Assembly: GCA_051006995.1 (NCBI GenBank)
Contig: JBPCSQ010000014.1
Coordinates: forward strand, 1-64,000
Direction: 5' to 3'
Origin: JAIQGF01 sp051006995
GTDB taxonomy: Bacteria; Acidobacteriota; Terriglobia; Terriglobales; Acidobacteriaceae
DNA: 64,000 nt
The notes below the pieces were generated by a model. The model saw only the letters and a list, made by a program, of their open reading frames with translations. It had not been told where the DNA came from and ran no database searches. Position numbers and translations under genes: made by a program. Positions 1 to 10,751 of the stretch are shown one piece after another. Each line of letters starts with the position of its first letter. Position 1 is the stretch's first letter.

Positions 1-344
1 CCGTTCACCGTGTAAGTGGTGGCCGGAGTGCCGCCGGCGGTGGTAACGGACAGAACATATCCGCTCTTCACGCCGCTGGCCAGAACGGCGTCAATCAGAC
101 CCGCCGCTGTAGCCGCGCCACCGGCGCCGCCCAGATTGCCAAGCAGGGCAAAGCCGTTGCTCGGATAGGTGGAAGCATAGGTCACTTCCGCGGTGTTGAT
201 GGTGCGGACCGAGCCCACAGCCGAAGCCTCGTTCGCGGCGATGCGCGAGCGCAGCAGGTTGGGAATGGCGATCGCGGCAATGATCAGAATGATCGCCACC
301 ACAATCAGCAGCTCGATCAGTGAGAAACCTTTCTGTTTACGCAT
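1..344 (-). CDS. pilA: Type IV pilin (major pilin-like), C-terminus off the window
   Basis: The frame begins at ATG 344 and runs off the window edge, so only about 114 N-terminal residues are seen. The N-terminus MRKQKGFSLIELLIVVAIIL is a textbook type III prepilin signal: short basic leader, Gly-Phe cleavage site and Glu at mature position 5, followed by a hydrophobic helix. Family knowledge says the leader is cut and N-methylated by PilD and the helix packs into the pilus core. The rest (about residues 30-114) is Ala/Gly/Thr rich, as in group IVa pilins. AGAGAGG lies just upstream of the start. A sigma-54 type promoter sits about 40 bp further up. Could equally be called a type II secretion pseudopilin, but length and the promoter favour a pilin. 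Confidence 0.93.
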   Translation of the reverse strand, partial: MRKQKGFSLIELLIVVAIILIIAAIAIPNLLRSRIAANEASAVGSVRTINTAEVTYASTYPSNGFALLGNLGGAGGAATAAGLIDAVLASGVKSGYVLSVTTAGGTPATTYTVN

Positions 345-385
345 GTTTCCTCTCTCCCCTGTAGCGGAGTCGCTGCCTGGTATTT

Positions 386-401
386 AGCAATCGAAGCGCC
401 A
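386..401 (-). promoter_or_regulatory. Sigma-54 (-24/-12) promoter of the pilin gene
   Basis: Read on the minus strand the site is TGGCGCTTCGATTGCT: TGGCGC, five bases, then TTGCT, matching the RpoN consensus TGGCAC-N5-TTGCW at nearly every position and with exact spacing. Transcription would start near 375, giving a leader of about 30 nt before the pilin ATG at 344. Many pilA genes are RpoN/PilR dependent, so the match fits the neighbour. Confidence 0.75.
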
Positions 402-556
402 CCGCCTGTGGCAAATGGCGCACCCGTGAGTAAGCGTATTGGAAAGAATCACTTACGTTGCGCCAAGCTGGCGATGGAAGGGGCTTTCGGAGGGTGGCCA
501 TGAAGCGAGAGTGTCGCCGATTGACAAAAATCGTCACTGAAAAATGACAGGAAATG
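402..556. other. Upstream region of the pilin gene, no gene seen
   Basis: Between the sigma-54 site and the end of the metallopeptidase gene I see no convincing reading frame. The stretch is the place where an enhancer-binding protein of the PilR/NtrC class would bind, but no clear dyad stands out. Confidence 0.4.
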
Positions 557-1288
557 TCAGAGCAGCTTCAGAAAGCGCTTGGCGCGCTCCAGTTCCGGGA
601 ACAGCTTTTCGTCCGCCTGAAACTGCGGCGGGTGAACGCAGCGGCGGCTGCCGCGCAGCCGTACCGGATGCTTCAAATGCAGCATTTCGTGGTAGACGAT
701 GTACTCGACGGCATAGCGCGGAACCCGTTGATGGTCGAACACGCGGCTGACGACGATCGCGTTATGCGCGGGATCATAATGGCCGAGGCTGTTGCGCGCA
801 CGGTCACGGCTCCAGGTCATCAACGGGCGGCCAAGCAAGCCGTGAAAGAAACGCGTGTTCAGGTCTTCGAAAACCGCCTCCAGGTCGTACACGCGGCCGC
901 GCGGGCTCTCAATGCGCTTGCGCCCGCGAAGCTGCCGCATCAGGTGCGCCTTGGCGCTGAGATCGCGCCGGGAAGTATATTGCCGGTAGCGCCGCGCTTG
1001 CGCCGGATCAATTTCCTTGCGGTAGAGCTTGGCCATCAGGATATGCGCGATGGCGTAAAGCACGTCGTCAGGGGCGCCTTCCAGCAGATCCGAGATGCGG
1101 ACGATCACCCGCTCCTGGCGGAGGCGAATCGTGTTATTGATGTTGGCAAAAGGAAAAAATTCGATCCGGAACTCCGGCATCGGTGCGCGCGGGCGCAGAT
1201 CGCGATAGGCACGCTCGAGTATGGGTTGAAGGCGAGGATTCACGAGTAGCTCGTTCCGCGTATCGTGTACTGAGACGCCGCTGTTCAC
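557..1288 (-). CDS. SprT-like / M48-type zinc metallopeptidase
   Basis: Predicted 243-residue cytosolic protein with a C-terminal HEMLH (about residues 200-204), the HExxH zinc-binding and catalytic signature, followed about 15 residues later by a conserved His in VHPPQF that can be the third zinc ligand. This pattern matches small SprT/DUF45-like proteases. The frame is open further upstream, but that part would overlap the preceding gene. I place the start at GTG 1288, 13 bp after the preceding stop; the Shine-Dalgarno there is weak and other GTG codons (1243) are possible. It is the last gene of a minus-strand run uvrA, TPR, two small secreted proteins, peptidase. Substrate unknown. No signal peptide is seen. 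Confidence 0.75.
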   Translation of the reverse strand: MNSGVSVHDTRNELLVNPRLQPILERAYRDLRPRAPMPEFRIEFFPFANINNTIRLRQERVIVRISDLLEGAPDDVLYAIAHILMAKLYRKEIDPAQARRYRQYTSRRDLSAKAHLMRQLRGRKRIESPRGRVYDLEAVFEDLNTRFFHGLLGRPLMTWSRDRARNSLGHYDPAHNAIVVSRVFDHQRVPRYAVEYIVYHEMLHLKHPVRLRGSRRCVHPPQFQADEKLFPELERAKRFLKLL

Positions 1289-1301
1289 GCGGTACTCAGT
1301 A

Positions 1302-1862
1302 CTATTTTTTCTTCCCCTTTTCCTTGGCTGCGCGGAACGCGGCTTCCTGCTCGTCCATAAGCTGGCGCGAATCGTCCAGGTTGGCGTTGACCGCGTCGAT
1401 GGCATTCTGGAGCACGAAGTGATATTCGCCGACCTCGCCTCCGGGCTTGGCGCCCGCTCCGGCCCCCTGCTCCTTTAACGTCCGCAGCTTCAGCCCAAAC
1501 TCGTTGTCGGCCTCAATGATGAGCTTGAGGGGCTTGCGCAAGTCAGCTTTGCGGCTGGCAAAATCGTCCGTATTGTCGCCGAGTTCATCGATCAGCCTGG
1601 TGAAATCCTCCAGCAGGTCGTGCACTTGGGAACCACGGCCGGCGGCGAAGCGGGGATCGCCGCGCAATTGCTCGATGGTCGCTAGACGCGCGCGGGCGTA
1701 GTCCAGCATCAGCTTCAGCCGTTTTTCGGGCTCCTGAGCAGTTTCGCGAAGCTCGTCGATTTCCTTCGGCGTGAGCGGTTCCCGGCCGCCGACCTGCGCT
1801 GCGGCCGAAGCCGTCATCAGAGCGAGGACGAGCGCGATTACGAATGGTTTCAATTTCACCAT
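1302..1862 (-). CDS. Hypothetical secreted helical protein
   Basis: A 186-residue protein with an N-terminal signal peptide (basic start, hydrophobic core to residue 20, ASAAAQ cleavage region). The mature part is charged and strongly helical, with Glu/Lys/Arg heptad-like stretches, and ends in a basic tail (KEKGKKK). No domain recognised. It lies 3 bp after the stop of the next small secreted protein (1866-2294), and the two share size, export signal and helical make-up, so they may act together outside the inner membrane. Translational coupling with its neighbours is likely from the tiny gaps. Confidence 0.75.
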   Translation of the reverse strand: MVKLKPFVIALVLALMTASAAAQVGGREPLTPKEIDELRETAQEPEKRLKLMLDYARARLATIEQLRGDPRFAAGRGSQVHDLLEDFTRLIDELGDNTDDFASRKADLRKPLKLIIEADNEFGLKLRTLKEQGAGAGAKPGGEVGEYHFVLQNAIDAVNANLDDSRQLMDEQEAAFRAAKEKGKKK

Positions 1863-1865
1863 GGC

Positions 1866-2294
1866 TCACTTTTTGAACATCTGGTTCAGCAACTCGGCAC
1901 GTGCCGTCTCCAGTTTCTGGATCGCGGTGGTGACGGCGGGGCGATCGTCCACGCTGAGCGAACGGCGGATCGCCTCCAGGCGGATGTTGATCCGCCGCAT
2001 CGCAATCTCCGTGTGCTTCATTTTCTTGCCGGTTTCGCGCGAGACCTGGGCCGCGCGCACTCCGTAGGTAACTACATCGGAGAGCGCCGCCTGCGCATTC
2101 CGGAGGTCGCCATCGTTGTAGGCCTTATCCAACGTGTCGAGCTGGCGCTCGGCAATCTTGGTGCACAGCACGACGTGGTCACCACCCGAGGTCGTGTTCA
2201 GCCGCGCCTTGAGTGCATCCACGCTTTCGTTTTTATCGGCGAAAGCCAGCGCCGAAATCAACAGCAGGACGACGATGGACAGCTTCTTGATCAT
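1866..2294 (-). CDS. Hypothetical small secreted protein
   Basis: I take the start at ATG 2294 because it opens a clear signal peptide (MIKKLSIVVLLLISALAFA) and lies 2 bp past the stop of the upstream TPR gene; a longer open frame upstream is inside that gene. The 142-residue product is mostly helical, with repeated Ala/Arg/Leu segments and a C-terminus rich in Arg/Glu. No known domain. The sequence GAAGTGAAG before the ATG can serve as a ribosome site. It is part of a tight minus-strand operon and may be a periplasmic partner of the preceding TPR protein; that is inference from position only. Confidence 0.75.
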   Translation of the reverse strand: MIKKLSIVVLLLISALAFADKNESVDALKARLNTTSGGDHVVLCTKIAERQLDTLDKAYNDGDLRNAQAALSDVVTYGVRAAQVSRETGKKMKHTEIAMRRINIRLEAIRRSLSVDDRPAVTTAIQKLETARAELLNQMFKK

Positions 2295-2296
2295 CT

Positions 2297-3587
2297 TCAC
2301 TTCTTTGGTTCGATGGCGATCAGCCGGTGCCGTGCTTGCCATTCCTGATCGGGAAACTTTCCATTCGATGCTTGGAGGAACTCGTGGTAACAAGCTGCGG
2401 CTAGTTTGTATTGGCGCAGGTGATCGTAGGACGTAGCGCGCAAAAACAATGTGCCCGGAGTTTCGGGCTGAAGCCGCGCGCGCGCCTCGAGCGCCTTGAT
2501 CGCCAGCGGATAGTCCTTATTCTCCGAAGCCACCAGCGCAAGGTCGCCGTAGATCTCACCTTGGTCGGGTTTCAGCTGGATGGCCCGCAGCAGTTCGTGC
2601 TGCGCTTCCTGGAACCGCCTCTGCTGCATCAGTACGTTGCCGTACTGGGCATGAAGCGCGGCGTCGCCTGGGTTTTTCTGCACAGCGACGGCGAGCAGTT
2701 GCGCCGCCTTATCGTATTGCTTGTTTGCAAAATAGATGGCGGTAAGTTCCCGCTGCGCTTCGGCATCACCCGGCGACAAGCGCCGCACGGTCTCCAGTTC
2801 CGGCAAAGCATCGCTGTTCTTGCCCTGCTTGGCCAGCACACGCGCCAGTTGCAGGTGTCCATTGGCGCTGTCAGGATGCAGAGCCAGGTACTTGCGCAGT
2901 GCAGACTCGGCTTCCGGCATTCGTTGCGTCTGCATGTAGACGTTGGCCAGTCCGGCCACGGCCTCCGACGACTTGGGATCGCGCTCGGCCGCGGCTTTGT
3001 ATTCCTGCTCGGCGGCGGCGAAGTCCTGTCGCTTTTCCGCCAGCATGGCTGCAGACAGGTGCGGCTCGGCATCCTTCGGAGCTAATTCCCCTGCGTGATG
3101 GAAGGCGTCGAGCGCCCGCGCTGGATTGCTGTTCTCCAGCAAACGGCCCAGCGACAGCCATGCGCGGGCGAGACCTTCGTTCACATGCGCGCTGGGCTTC
3201 AACTGTGTGGCCGCGCGGAGAAATTTCTCCGCTTCCGGATCGCCGGCGCGCGCCAGCATCAGCCCGAGATTCAGATTGGTTTCGAATACGGTGGGATCCG
3301 CAGCCACGGATTTCCGATACGCAGCCACGGCTTCATCATTGCGGCCCAGCGCGGTGTACACCACGCCGAGATCAAACCAGGCGCGGAAATTGGCGGCATC
3401 GGTTTTCACCGCCTGCTGCAGTGCGGTCTCGGCGGCGGCGTAGTCCTTGCGGTCCATGGCCGCTTCGCCGCGCGCCAGCGCCGCGCCCGCGGGATCCTCC
3501 ACCTTGTGGTGGCGCACCGTCGCTTTCGAGGCCTGTGCGAAGCTGCTCCCCGCGCAGACTAAACAGAGCAGCAGGACTATCGCGCTT

Positions 3588-3601
<14 letters not shown>
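2297..3601 (-). CDS. Secreted TPR-repeat protein
   Basis: Predicted 434 residues. ATG 3601 opens a signal peptide (MAANRSAIVLLLCLVCAGSSFA) and is preceded by GGACGGGAAGC. After a short linker come roughly nine to ten 34-residue TPR units with the W-LG-Y-A-P pattern (for example FRAWFDLGVVYTALGRNDEA, then NLNLGLMLARAGDPEAEKF). TPR arrays are protein-interaction scaffolds; here the array would lie in the periplasm. The gene overlaps the end of uvrA by 14 bp and is followed at 2 bp by a small secreted protein, so it is probably co-transcribed. A specific role cannot be assigned. Confidence 0.88.
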
Positions 3602-6575
<2,974 letters not shown>

Positions 6576-6717
6576 CAGGGGACCGCCGCAGCTTGGCCGG
6601 ACCGATTGCGATTGCCTGGAAGGTTCGGAAGGGCTGCAGAATCTTATTAGTATACGGCCTCGGTCGGGCCATTCTCAAACCCGCCTTCCACCTCCGCGCC
6701 AGTGCTTAACTAGGCAC

Positions 6718-6747
6718 TTGAACAAAGTAATTCCATCGTATTACGAT
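6718..6747 (+). promoter_or_regulatory. Candidate sigma-70 promoter for the 32-residue micro-ORF
   Basis: TTGAAC (6718-6723) and TACGAT (6742-6747) are separated by 18 bp, a fair vegetative promoter on the plus strand. Start of transcription would fall near 6754, giving a leader of about 90 nt to the ATG at 6844. Confidence 0.4.
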
Positions 6748-6843
6748 GTATCTCACGTGGGGTCCCCGGCCGATAAACAGCAACTCTGACCGCCGCCGGG
6801 GCATCGAAACAGGAAAGCCGGTTTGTACGAGGCGGAGGTGAGG

Positions 6844-6942
6844 ATGGATCCGATCGTGGCACTGGCGGCATGGCTCCCAATCGCAGGCGTGATTCTCGCC
6901 CTGTGCATGGGGCCGGATGACCAGGAAGATACGGGCTCTTAG
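6844..6942 (+). CDS. Micro-protein with one membrane helix (32 aa)
   Basis: ATG 6844 to TAG 6942 encodes a 32-residue peptide: MDPIVALAAWLPIAGVILAL is a single hydrophobic helix, followed by an acidic tail with CMGPDDQEDTGS. The start has a near-ideal ribosome site, GGAGG five bases before the ATG, which is stronger than most in this window. It is convergent with the last gene of the cytochrome oxidase operon and overlaps its end by 4 bp. Size and topology resemble small accessory subunits of membrane enzymes such as CydX or KdpF, but no sequence family is recognised. Supported by the ribosome site, a plausible promoter and an all-hydrophobic helix; conservation is unknown to me. Confidence 0.5.
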   Translation: MDPIVALAAWLPIAGVILALCMGPDDQEDTGS

Positions 6943-7211
6943 GTACGGTCGCTGGAATCTTTGATTTCGGGAACCTCGGCGGAGGCCTGCTGTTCTTCGT
7001 CGTCTTTTCGGTACCGGAAGGCAAATCCCACCAGCACCCCCATCATTCCGACGGGTGGAATCAGCAACGTAAAGATGGCGCGAGTGAGCGCATGTTGGCC
7101 GCCATCGCTGGCGCCCTTGGCCGAGGTGTAGCACATGACGCAGCCTTGCGCGGCGGCCGGAACGGCCGACATCGCCCACAGCAGAACCAGCGCACAGAGC
7201 CGCGATCGCAT
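6939..7211 (-). CDS. Small membrane protein of the cytochrome oxidase operon
   Basis: A 90-residue protein with a signal peptide or first membrane helix (residues 1-22, ending SAVPAAAQ), a CVMCY motif right after the cleavage region, a second helix (about 46-65, ending FAFRYRK) and an acidic C-terminal tail. Its ATG overlaps the stop of the subunit IV gene by one base (TAATG), so it is translationally coupled to the oxidase genes. The CxxC just outside the membrane could bind metal or take part in copper delivery, which is inference. No family name is known to me. Confidence 0.75.
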   Translation of the reverse strand: MRSRLCALVLLWAMSAVPAAAQGCVMCYTSAKGASDGGQHALTRAIFTLLIPPVGMMGVLVGFAFRYRKDDEEQQASAEVPEIKDSSDRT

Positions 7212-7549
7212 TACTTCACTCCCAGGCTGAGAATGCGGAAGGCGTCAGCAAAGAAAACACACATTAAGGCCAGGCAAACGCAAAGCGACATCATCATCAG
7301 GCGCCGCATGCGCTTCACCTCGTAGCGCATGTGCATGAACCAGGCGATGATCAGTCCGGCCTTGATGAACGAGAGTCCCAGCAGGATGGAGAGCATGCGC
7401 ACCGGCGGCAGGCGCTTGTAGGCCAGCAGGACCTCGAAGCCAGTGATCACCAGCAGTGTGCCCCAGACGATATAAAACGGCATGTGACTATGGGCGCGAT
7501 GCTCCATGGCTTCACGCGCCCCGACCACCGTATCCGGCGATGTGCTCAT
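7211..7549 (-). CDS. ctaF: Cytochrome c oxidase subunit IV
   Basis: 112 residues with three membrane helices (about 23-42, 52-75 and 83-105), the arrangement of prokaryotic haem-copper oxidase subunit IV (Pfam COX4_pro type). The segment IKAGLIIAWFMHMRYE is the most typical piece. Subunit IV is non-catalytic and stabilises the complex. The start ATG 7549 has TAGGAG in good position. It follows two subunit III-like genes and precedes the small CxxC membrane protein, completing the oxidase operon read from 11555 down to 6939. Confidence 0.9.
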   Translation of the reverse strand: MSTSPDTVVGAREAMEHRAHSHMPFYIVWGTLLVITGFEVLLAYKRLPPVRMLSILLGLSFIKAGLIIAWFMHMRYEVKRMRRLMMMSLCVCLALMCVFFADAFRILSLGVK

Positions 7550-7558
7550 TCCACTCTC

Positions 7559-8185
7559 CTACTCGATCCGCGTCGACATCAGGTACACCAGCGGGAAGAT
7601 GAACATCCAAACCAGATCCACGAAATGCCAGTACAGTCCGCTGGTCTCGATATCGTTGGAAGAAAATTTCTTGCCCAGGCTGCGCAGCACCATCACCCCA
7701 AGAAGCGCCACCCCGATGGTCACGTGCAACATGTGGAGTCCGGTGAGGGTAAAGAAGGTTCCGCCGAACTGCGCCGCGCCCCAGGGATTGTGGCCTGGCG
7801 TCATGCCTTCATGGATCAGGCCCAGCCACTCGCGAACGTGGAGCACCACAAAGCCGGCGCCGAAGGCCATCGTGGCCAGCAGCCAGCCCACGGTCGCATT
7901 GCGCTTTCCGCGACTGGAGGCCGATACCGCCATCACCATGGTCAACGAACTGCTCAGCAGGAATACCGTCATCACGGTGGCGTTAATGATGCTCGCATTG
8001 TGGAAAGGCGTTGGCCAGGTCGGGTTCGAAATCCGGTTGTAACTGTAGGCAAACAGCAGCGCCCCGAAGGTCAGCGAATCGGAGAGGATGAACAACCACA
8101 TCCCGATCTTGTTGGAATAGGTCTGAAACAGAGATGGCTCGAACTCCGTCGGTGTCATCTCGTGCCGGATGGCGACATCGGACAT
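7559..8185 (-). CDS. ctaE: Cytochrome c oxidase subunit III
   Basis: 208 residues with five predicted membrane helices, matching the short bacterial subunit III that lacks the first two helices. Typical segments are MWLFILSDSLTFGALLFAY near the start, LTGLHMLHVTIGVALLG in the middle and SGLYWHFVDLVWMFIFPLVY at the end, the last being the hallmark of the family. I start at ATG 8185 because it has GAGGGAAAGC before it and lies 14 bp after the previous stop; the longer open frame is inside the neighbour. Subunit III surrounds subunit I and supports proton uptake. Confidence 0.93.
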   Translation of the reverse strand: MSDVAIRHEMTPTEFEPSLFQTYSNKIGMWLFILSDSLTFGALLFAYSYNRISNPTWPTPFHNASIINATVMTVFLLSSSLTMVMAVSASSRGKRNATVGWLLATMAFGAGFVVLHVREWLGLIHEGMTPGHNPWGAAQFGGTFFTLTGLHMLHVTIGVALLGVMVLRSLGKKFSSNDIETSGLYWHFVDLVWMFIFPLVYLMSTRIE

Positions 8186-8199
8186 GCTTTCCCTCAGCG

Positions 8200-8964
8200 T
8201 TACGCCGCGAATTTCAGCAGCGCAAAAATGTACAGCCACAAAAGAGCCATGAAGTGCCAGTACCACGCCGTCACATCCACTACCAGGCGGCGCCGCTCCA
8301 GCGGACGCGGGCGGAATGCGGCCGCCAGCGCGTAGAGCAGGGCCACAACTCCCCCGAGCAGGTGAATGGCGTGTGCGCCGGTCAGGACATACACAAAGGA
8401 GCTGCTGGGGGTGCTGGCCATGTAAAATCCGCGCCGCGCCAGTTCGCGCCACGCAAAGAGCTGTCCTACCAGGAATCCCAGGCCGAGCACCACCGTGATC
8501 GGCAGCCAGGGTACTGGCCTGATGCGGTCCTCGGCGATGCCGGGAATTTCAAGAGCGGGGGCCACGGCCAACTGCTGCAGCAGCGACCGGCGCGCCTTCT
8601 CGATGGTGAAGCTGCTCGCCAGCAGAATGCACGTATTCAGGATCAGCAGCCCCATGGGCAAGGAAACCGGTTTCCAGTCGCGCACGTACGACTGCGTCGT
8701 CATGTCCCAGGAGCTCAGCCCCTGGCGGACGATGTAAGCACTGGTGAAGGAAACGAACAGCATCACCACCGCCGCCAAACCGATCATCAGGCCGAGCCGA
8801 TACCGCCGCAGGCGCTCGCCGAAATCCGGATAGCTGTCGTCGCGGCCGCCGCCACCGCCTCCCCCGTACCGCGGGAAGTGAATGACCGGCGGACGACCGC
8901 CGCCGCCCTGTTTCGCCTTGGCCGGCTTCTCGCGAACTTTCAAAGTTGGACTGACGCTTCCCAT
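8200..8964 (-). CDS. Second cytochrome c oxidase subunit III-like protein
   Basis: 254 residues. Residues 1-50 are a basic, glycine-rich cytosolic extension with a run of seven glycines; then come about five membrane helices with the subunit III features TGAHAIHLLGGVVALLYA and the terminal AWYWHFMALLWLYIFALL. It is a paralogue of the gene just downstream (7559-8185). Operons with two subunit III-like genes occur in acidobacteria and some other phyla, and the pair may replace the seven-helix subunit III of proteobacteria. The start ATG 8964 lies 3 bp past the stop of subunit I, suggesting coupled translation. Confidence 0.88.
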   Translation of the reverse strand: MGSVSPTLKVREKPAKAKQGGGGRPPVIHFPRYGGGGGGGRDDSYPDFGERLRRYRLGLMIGLAAVVMLFVSFTSAYIVRQGLSSWDMTTQSYVRDWKPVSLPMGLLILNTCILLASSFTIEKARRSLLQQLAVAPALEIPGIAEDRIRPVPWLPITVVLGLGFLVGQLFAWRELARRGFYMASTPSSSFVYVLTGAHAIHLLGGVVALLYALAAAFRPRPLERRRLVVDVTAWYWHFMALLWLYIFALLKFAA

Positions 8965-8967
8965 AAC

Positions 8968-10749
8968 TCAATGACTGCTGGCGCGTGCCGGGTCGGTTTG
9001 CATGATGAAGTCCTTCTCCGCTCCGGGAACTCCATACTCATAGGGACCGTTGTTTACGACCGGGATGCGGCCGCCGAAGTTGTCATGCGGCGGTGGCGAC
9101 GGGATGGTCCACTCCAGCGTCGTGGCATCCCAGGGATTCACAGGAGCCTTGGGGCCCTTGAACATGCTCCAGAACAAGTTGAATAGGAAGATGAACTGTG
9201 CGCTGATGGTGACGAACGCGCACAAGCTGATGAAGTGCTGCAGCGACATCAGCCCGTGCAGGTAGCTGACCTCGGTGAGCTGCGAGTACCGCCGCGGATG
9301 GCCCGCCATGCCCAGATAGTGCATGGGGAAGAAAATCGCGTACGTGCCCACGAACGTGAACCAGAAGTGCGCCACGCCCAGCGGCTTGTTCATCATGCGT
9401 CCGAACATTTTCGGAAACCAGTAATAGGTGGCGGCGAAGATGCCGAAGATAGCGGCTACGCCCATAATCAAGTGGAAGTGCGCGACCACGAAGTAGGTAT
9501 CGTGCAGGTAGATGTCCAGTGCCGGCTGCGCCAGGAACGGTCCGCTCAGACCGCCGGAAACGAACAGGGACACGAAACCGATGGCGAACAGCATCGGAAC
9601 TTCAAAGCGAATGCGTCCCTTCCACAGCGTCCCCAGCCAGTTGAACGTCTTGATGGCGGAAGGCACGCCGATGGCGATGGTCAGCATGCTGAACGCCATC
9701 GCCGAGTACGGGCTCATCCCGCTCATGAACATGTGGTGACCCCACACGAAAAAGCCCAGCACGCCGATGCCGAGCATGGCGTACACCATCGCCTTGTAGC
9801 CGAAGATGGGCTTGCGCGAGAACGTGGACAGCAACTGCGACGCCACGCCCATACCCGGTAGGATGGCGATGTAAACCTCGGGATGTCCGAAGAACCAGAA
9901 CAGGTGCTGCCACAGCAACGGTGAGCCACCCTGATGTTTGATCGGTTCGCCGCTTACCACCAGTCCTCCGGGAACAAAGAAGCTGGTGCCAAGGTTGCGA
10001 TCGAGCAGCAGCAGGATGCCGGCGGCGAGGAGCACGCCGAACGCCAGCAGGCCCAGAATCGCGGTCACGAACCAGGACCATACCGTCAGCGGCAGCTTCC
10101 ACATGGACATGCCGCGCGCCCGCAAGTCCAGCGTAGTGGTCAGGAAGTTGAGCGCGCCCAGCAGGGAAGCGATGCAGAACAGGGCGATACTGGTGATCCA
10201 GAGATCTTCGCCCAGCCCCTGGCCCGGTCCAGCCTGCGGGATCGCGCTCAGCGGCGGATAATTAGTCCACCCTGAAAGCGGCGCGCCTCCTTCCACGAAA
10301 AATGCGGCGACAATGGCGCAGAAGCCGAGGAAGGTCGTCCAGAACGACAGCATGTTCAGGATGGGGAACGCCATGTCGGGCGCGCCGATTTGGATGGGCA
10401 GGAAATAATTCCCGAATCCACCTTGCGGCGCCGTGGTCAGCACGAAGAACACCATGATGGTGCCGTGCATCGTGACCAGCATCACGTAGGTTTCCGGCCG
10501 GATGTCAATGCCGAGGAAGTGCGCATTCGGCCAAACCAGGTGAATGCGCATCAGCAGCGACAGGAACATGCCGACAAATACCGAGACCAGCGCCAGGAAG
10601 TAATACTGGAGCCCGATCACTTTGTGGTCGGTGCTGAAAATGTACTTGCGAATGAAGCTGGTCGGGGCGGGATGCACATGCAGCCCGCCGTGCCCGTTTC
10701 CGCCGGCGTGCACGGCGGAATCTGGATTGGGAACTTGTGGAGTATCCAT
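8968..10749 (-). CDS. ctaD: Cytochrome c oxidase subunit I
   Basis: 593 residues, twelve membrane helices: the catalytic subunit that reduces O2 to water and pumps protons. Visible motifs: HGTIMVFFV (low-spin haem a ligand region), FWFFGHPEVYIAILPGMG (CuB His, the Glu of the D-channel and the cross-linked Tyr), WGHHMFMSGM (the two further CuB His) and HDTYFVVAHFHLIMG (haem a3 and haem a ligands). The HPEVY Glu places it in the A1 subtype of haem-copper oxidases (established classification). The N-terminal about 35 residues are Gly/His/Pro rich and probably cytosolic. It lies 2 bp after subunit II and 3 bp before the first subunit III-like gene. Confidence 0.98.
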   Translation of the reverse strand: MDTPQVPNPDSAVHAGGNGHGGLHVHPAPTSFIRKYIFSTDHKVIGLQYYFLALVSVFVGMFLSLLMRIHLVWPNAHFLGIDIRPETYVMLVTMHGTIMVFFVLTTAPQGGFGNYFLPIQIGAPDMAFPILNMLSFWTTFLGFCAIVAAFFVEGGAPLSGWTNYPPLSAIPQAGPGQGLGEDLWITSIALFCIASLLGALNFLTTTLDLRARGMSMWKLPLTVWSWFVTAILGLLAFGVLLAAGILLLLDRNLGTSFFVPGGLVVSGEPIKHQGGSPLLWQHLFWFFGHPEVYIAILPGMGVASQLLSTFSRKPIFGYKAMVYAMLGIGVLGFFVWGHHMFMSGMSPYSAMAFSMLTIAIGVPSAIKTFNWLGTLWKGRIRFEVPMLFAIGFVSLFVSGGLSGPFLAQPALDIYLHDTYFVVAHFHLIMGVAAIFGIFAATYYWFPKMFGRMMNKPLGVAHFWFTFVGTYAIFFPMHYLGMAGHPRRYSQLTEVSYLHGLMSLQHFISLCAFVTISAQFIFLFNLFWSMFKGPKAPVNPWDATTLEWTIPSPPPHDNFGGRIPVVNNGPYEYGVPGAEKDFIMQTDPARASSH

Positions 10750-10751
10750 AG

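Noticed and set aside
440..465. Similarity of AAAGAAT...TACGTTGCGC near 445 to AAAGAATTACGTTGCGC near 38412
   Set aside because: Shared words total about 17 bases with different spacing and unrelated contexts; probably chance, and only two occurrences are seen.
8821..8870. Gly-run at the N-terminus of the second subunit III-like protein as a frameshift
   Set aside because: The frame, ribosome position and membrane helices continue normally, so it is treated as a genuine low-complexity extension.
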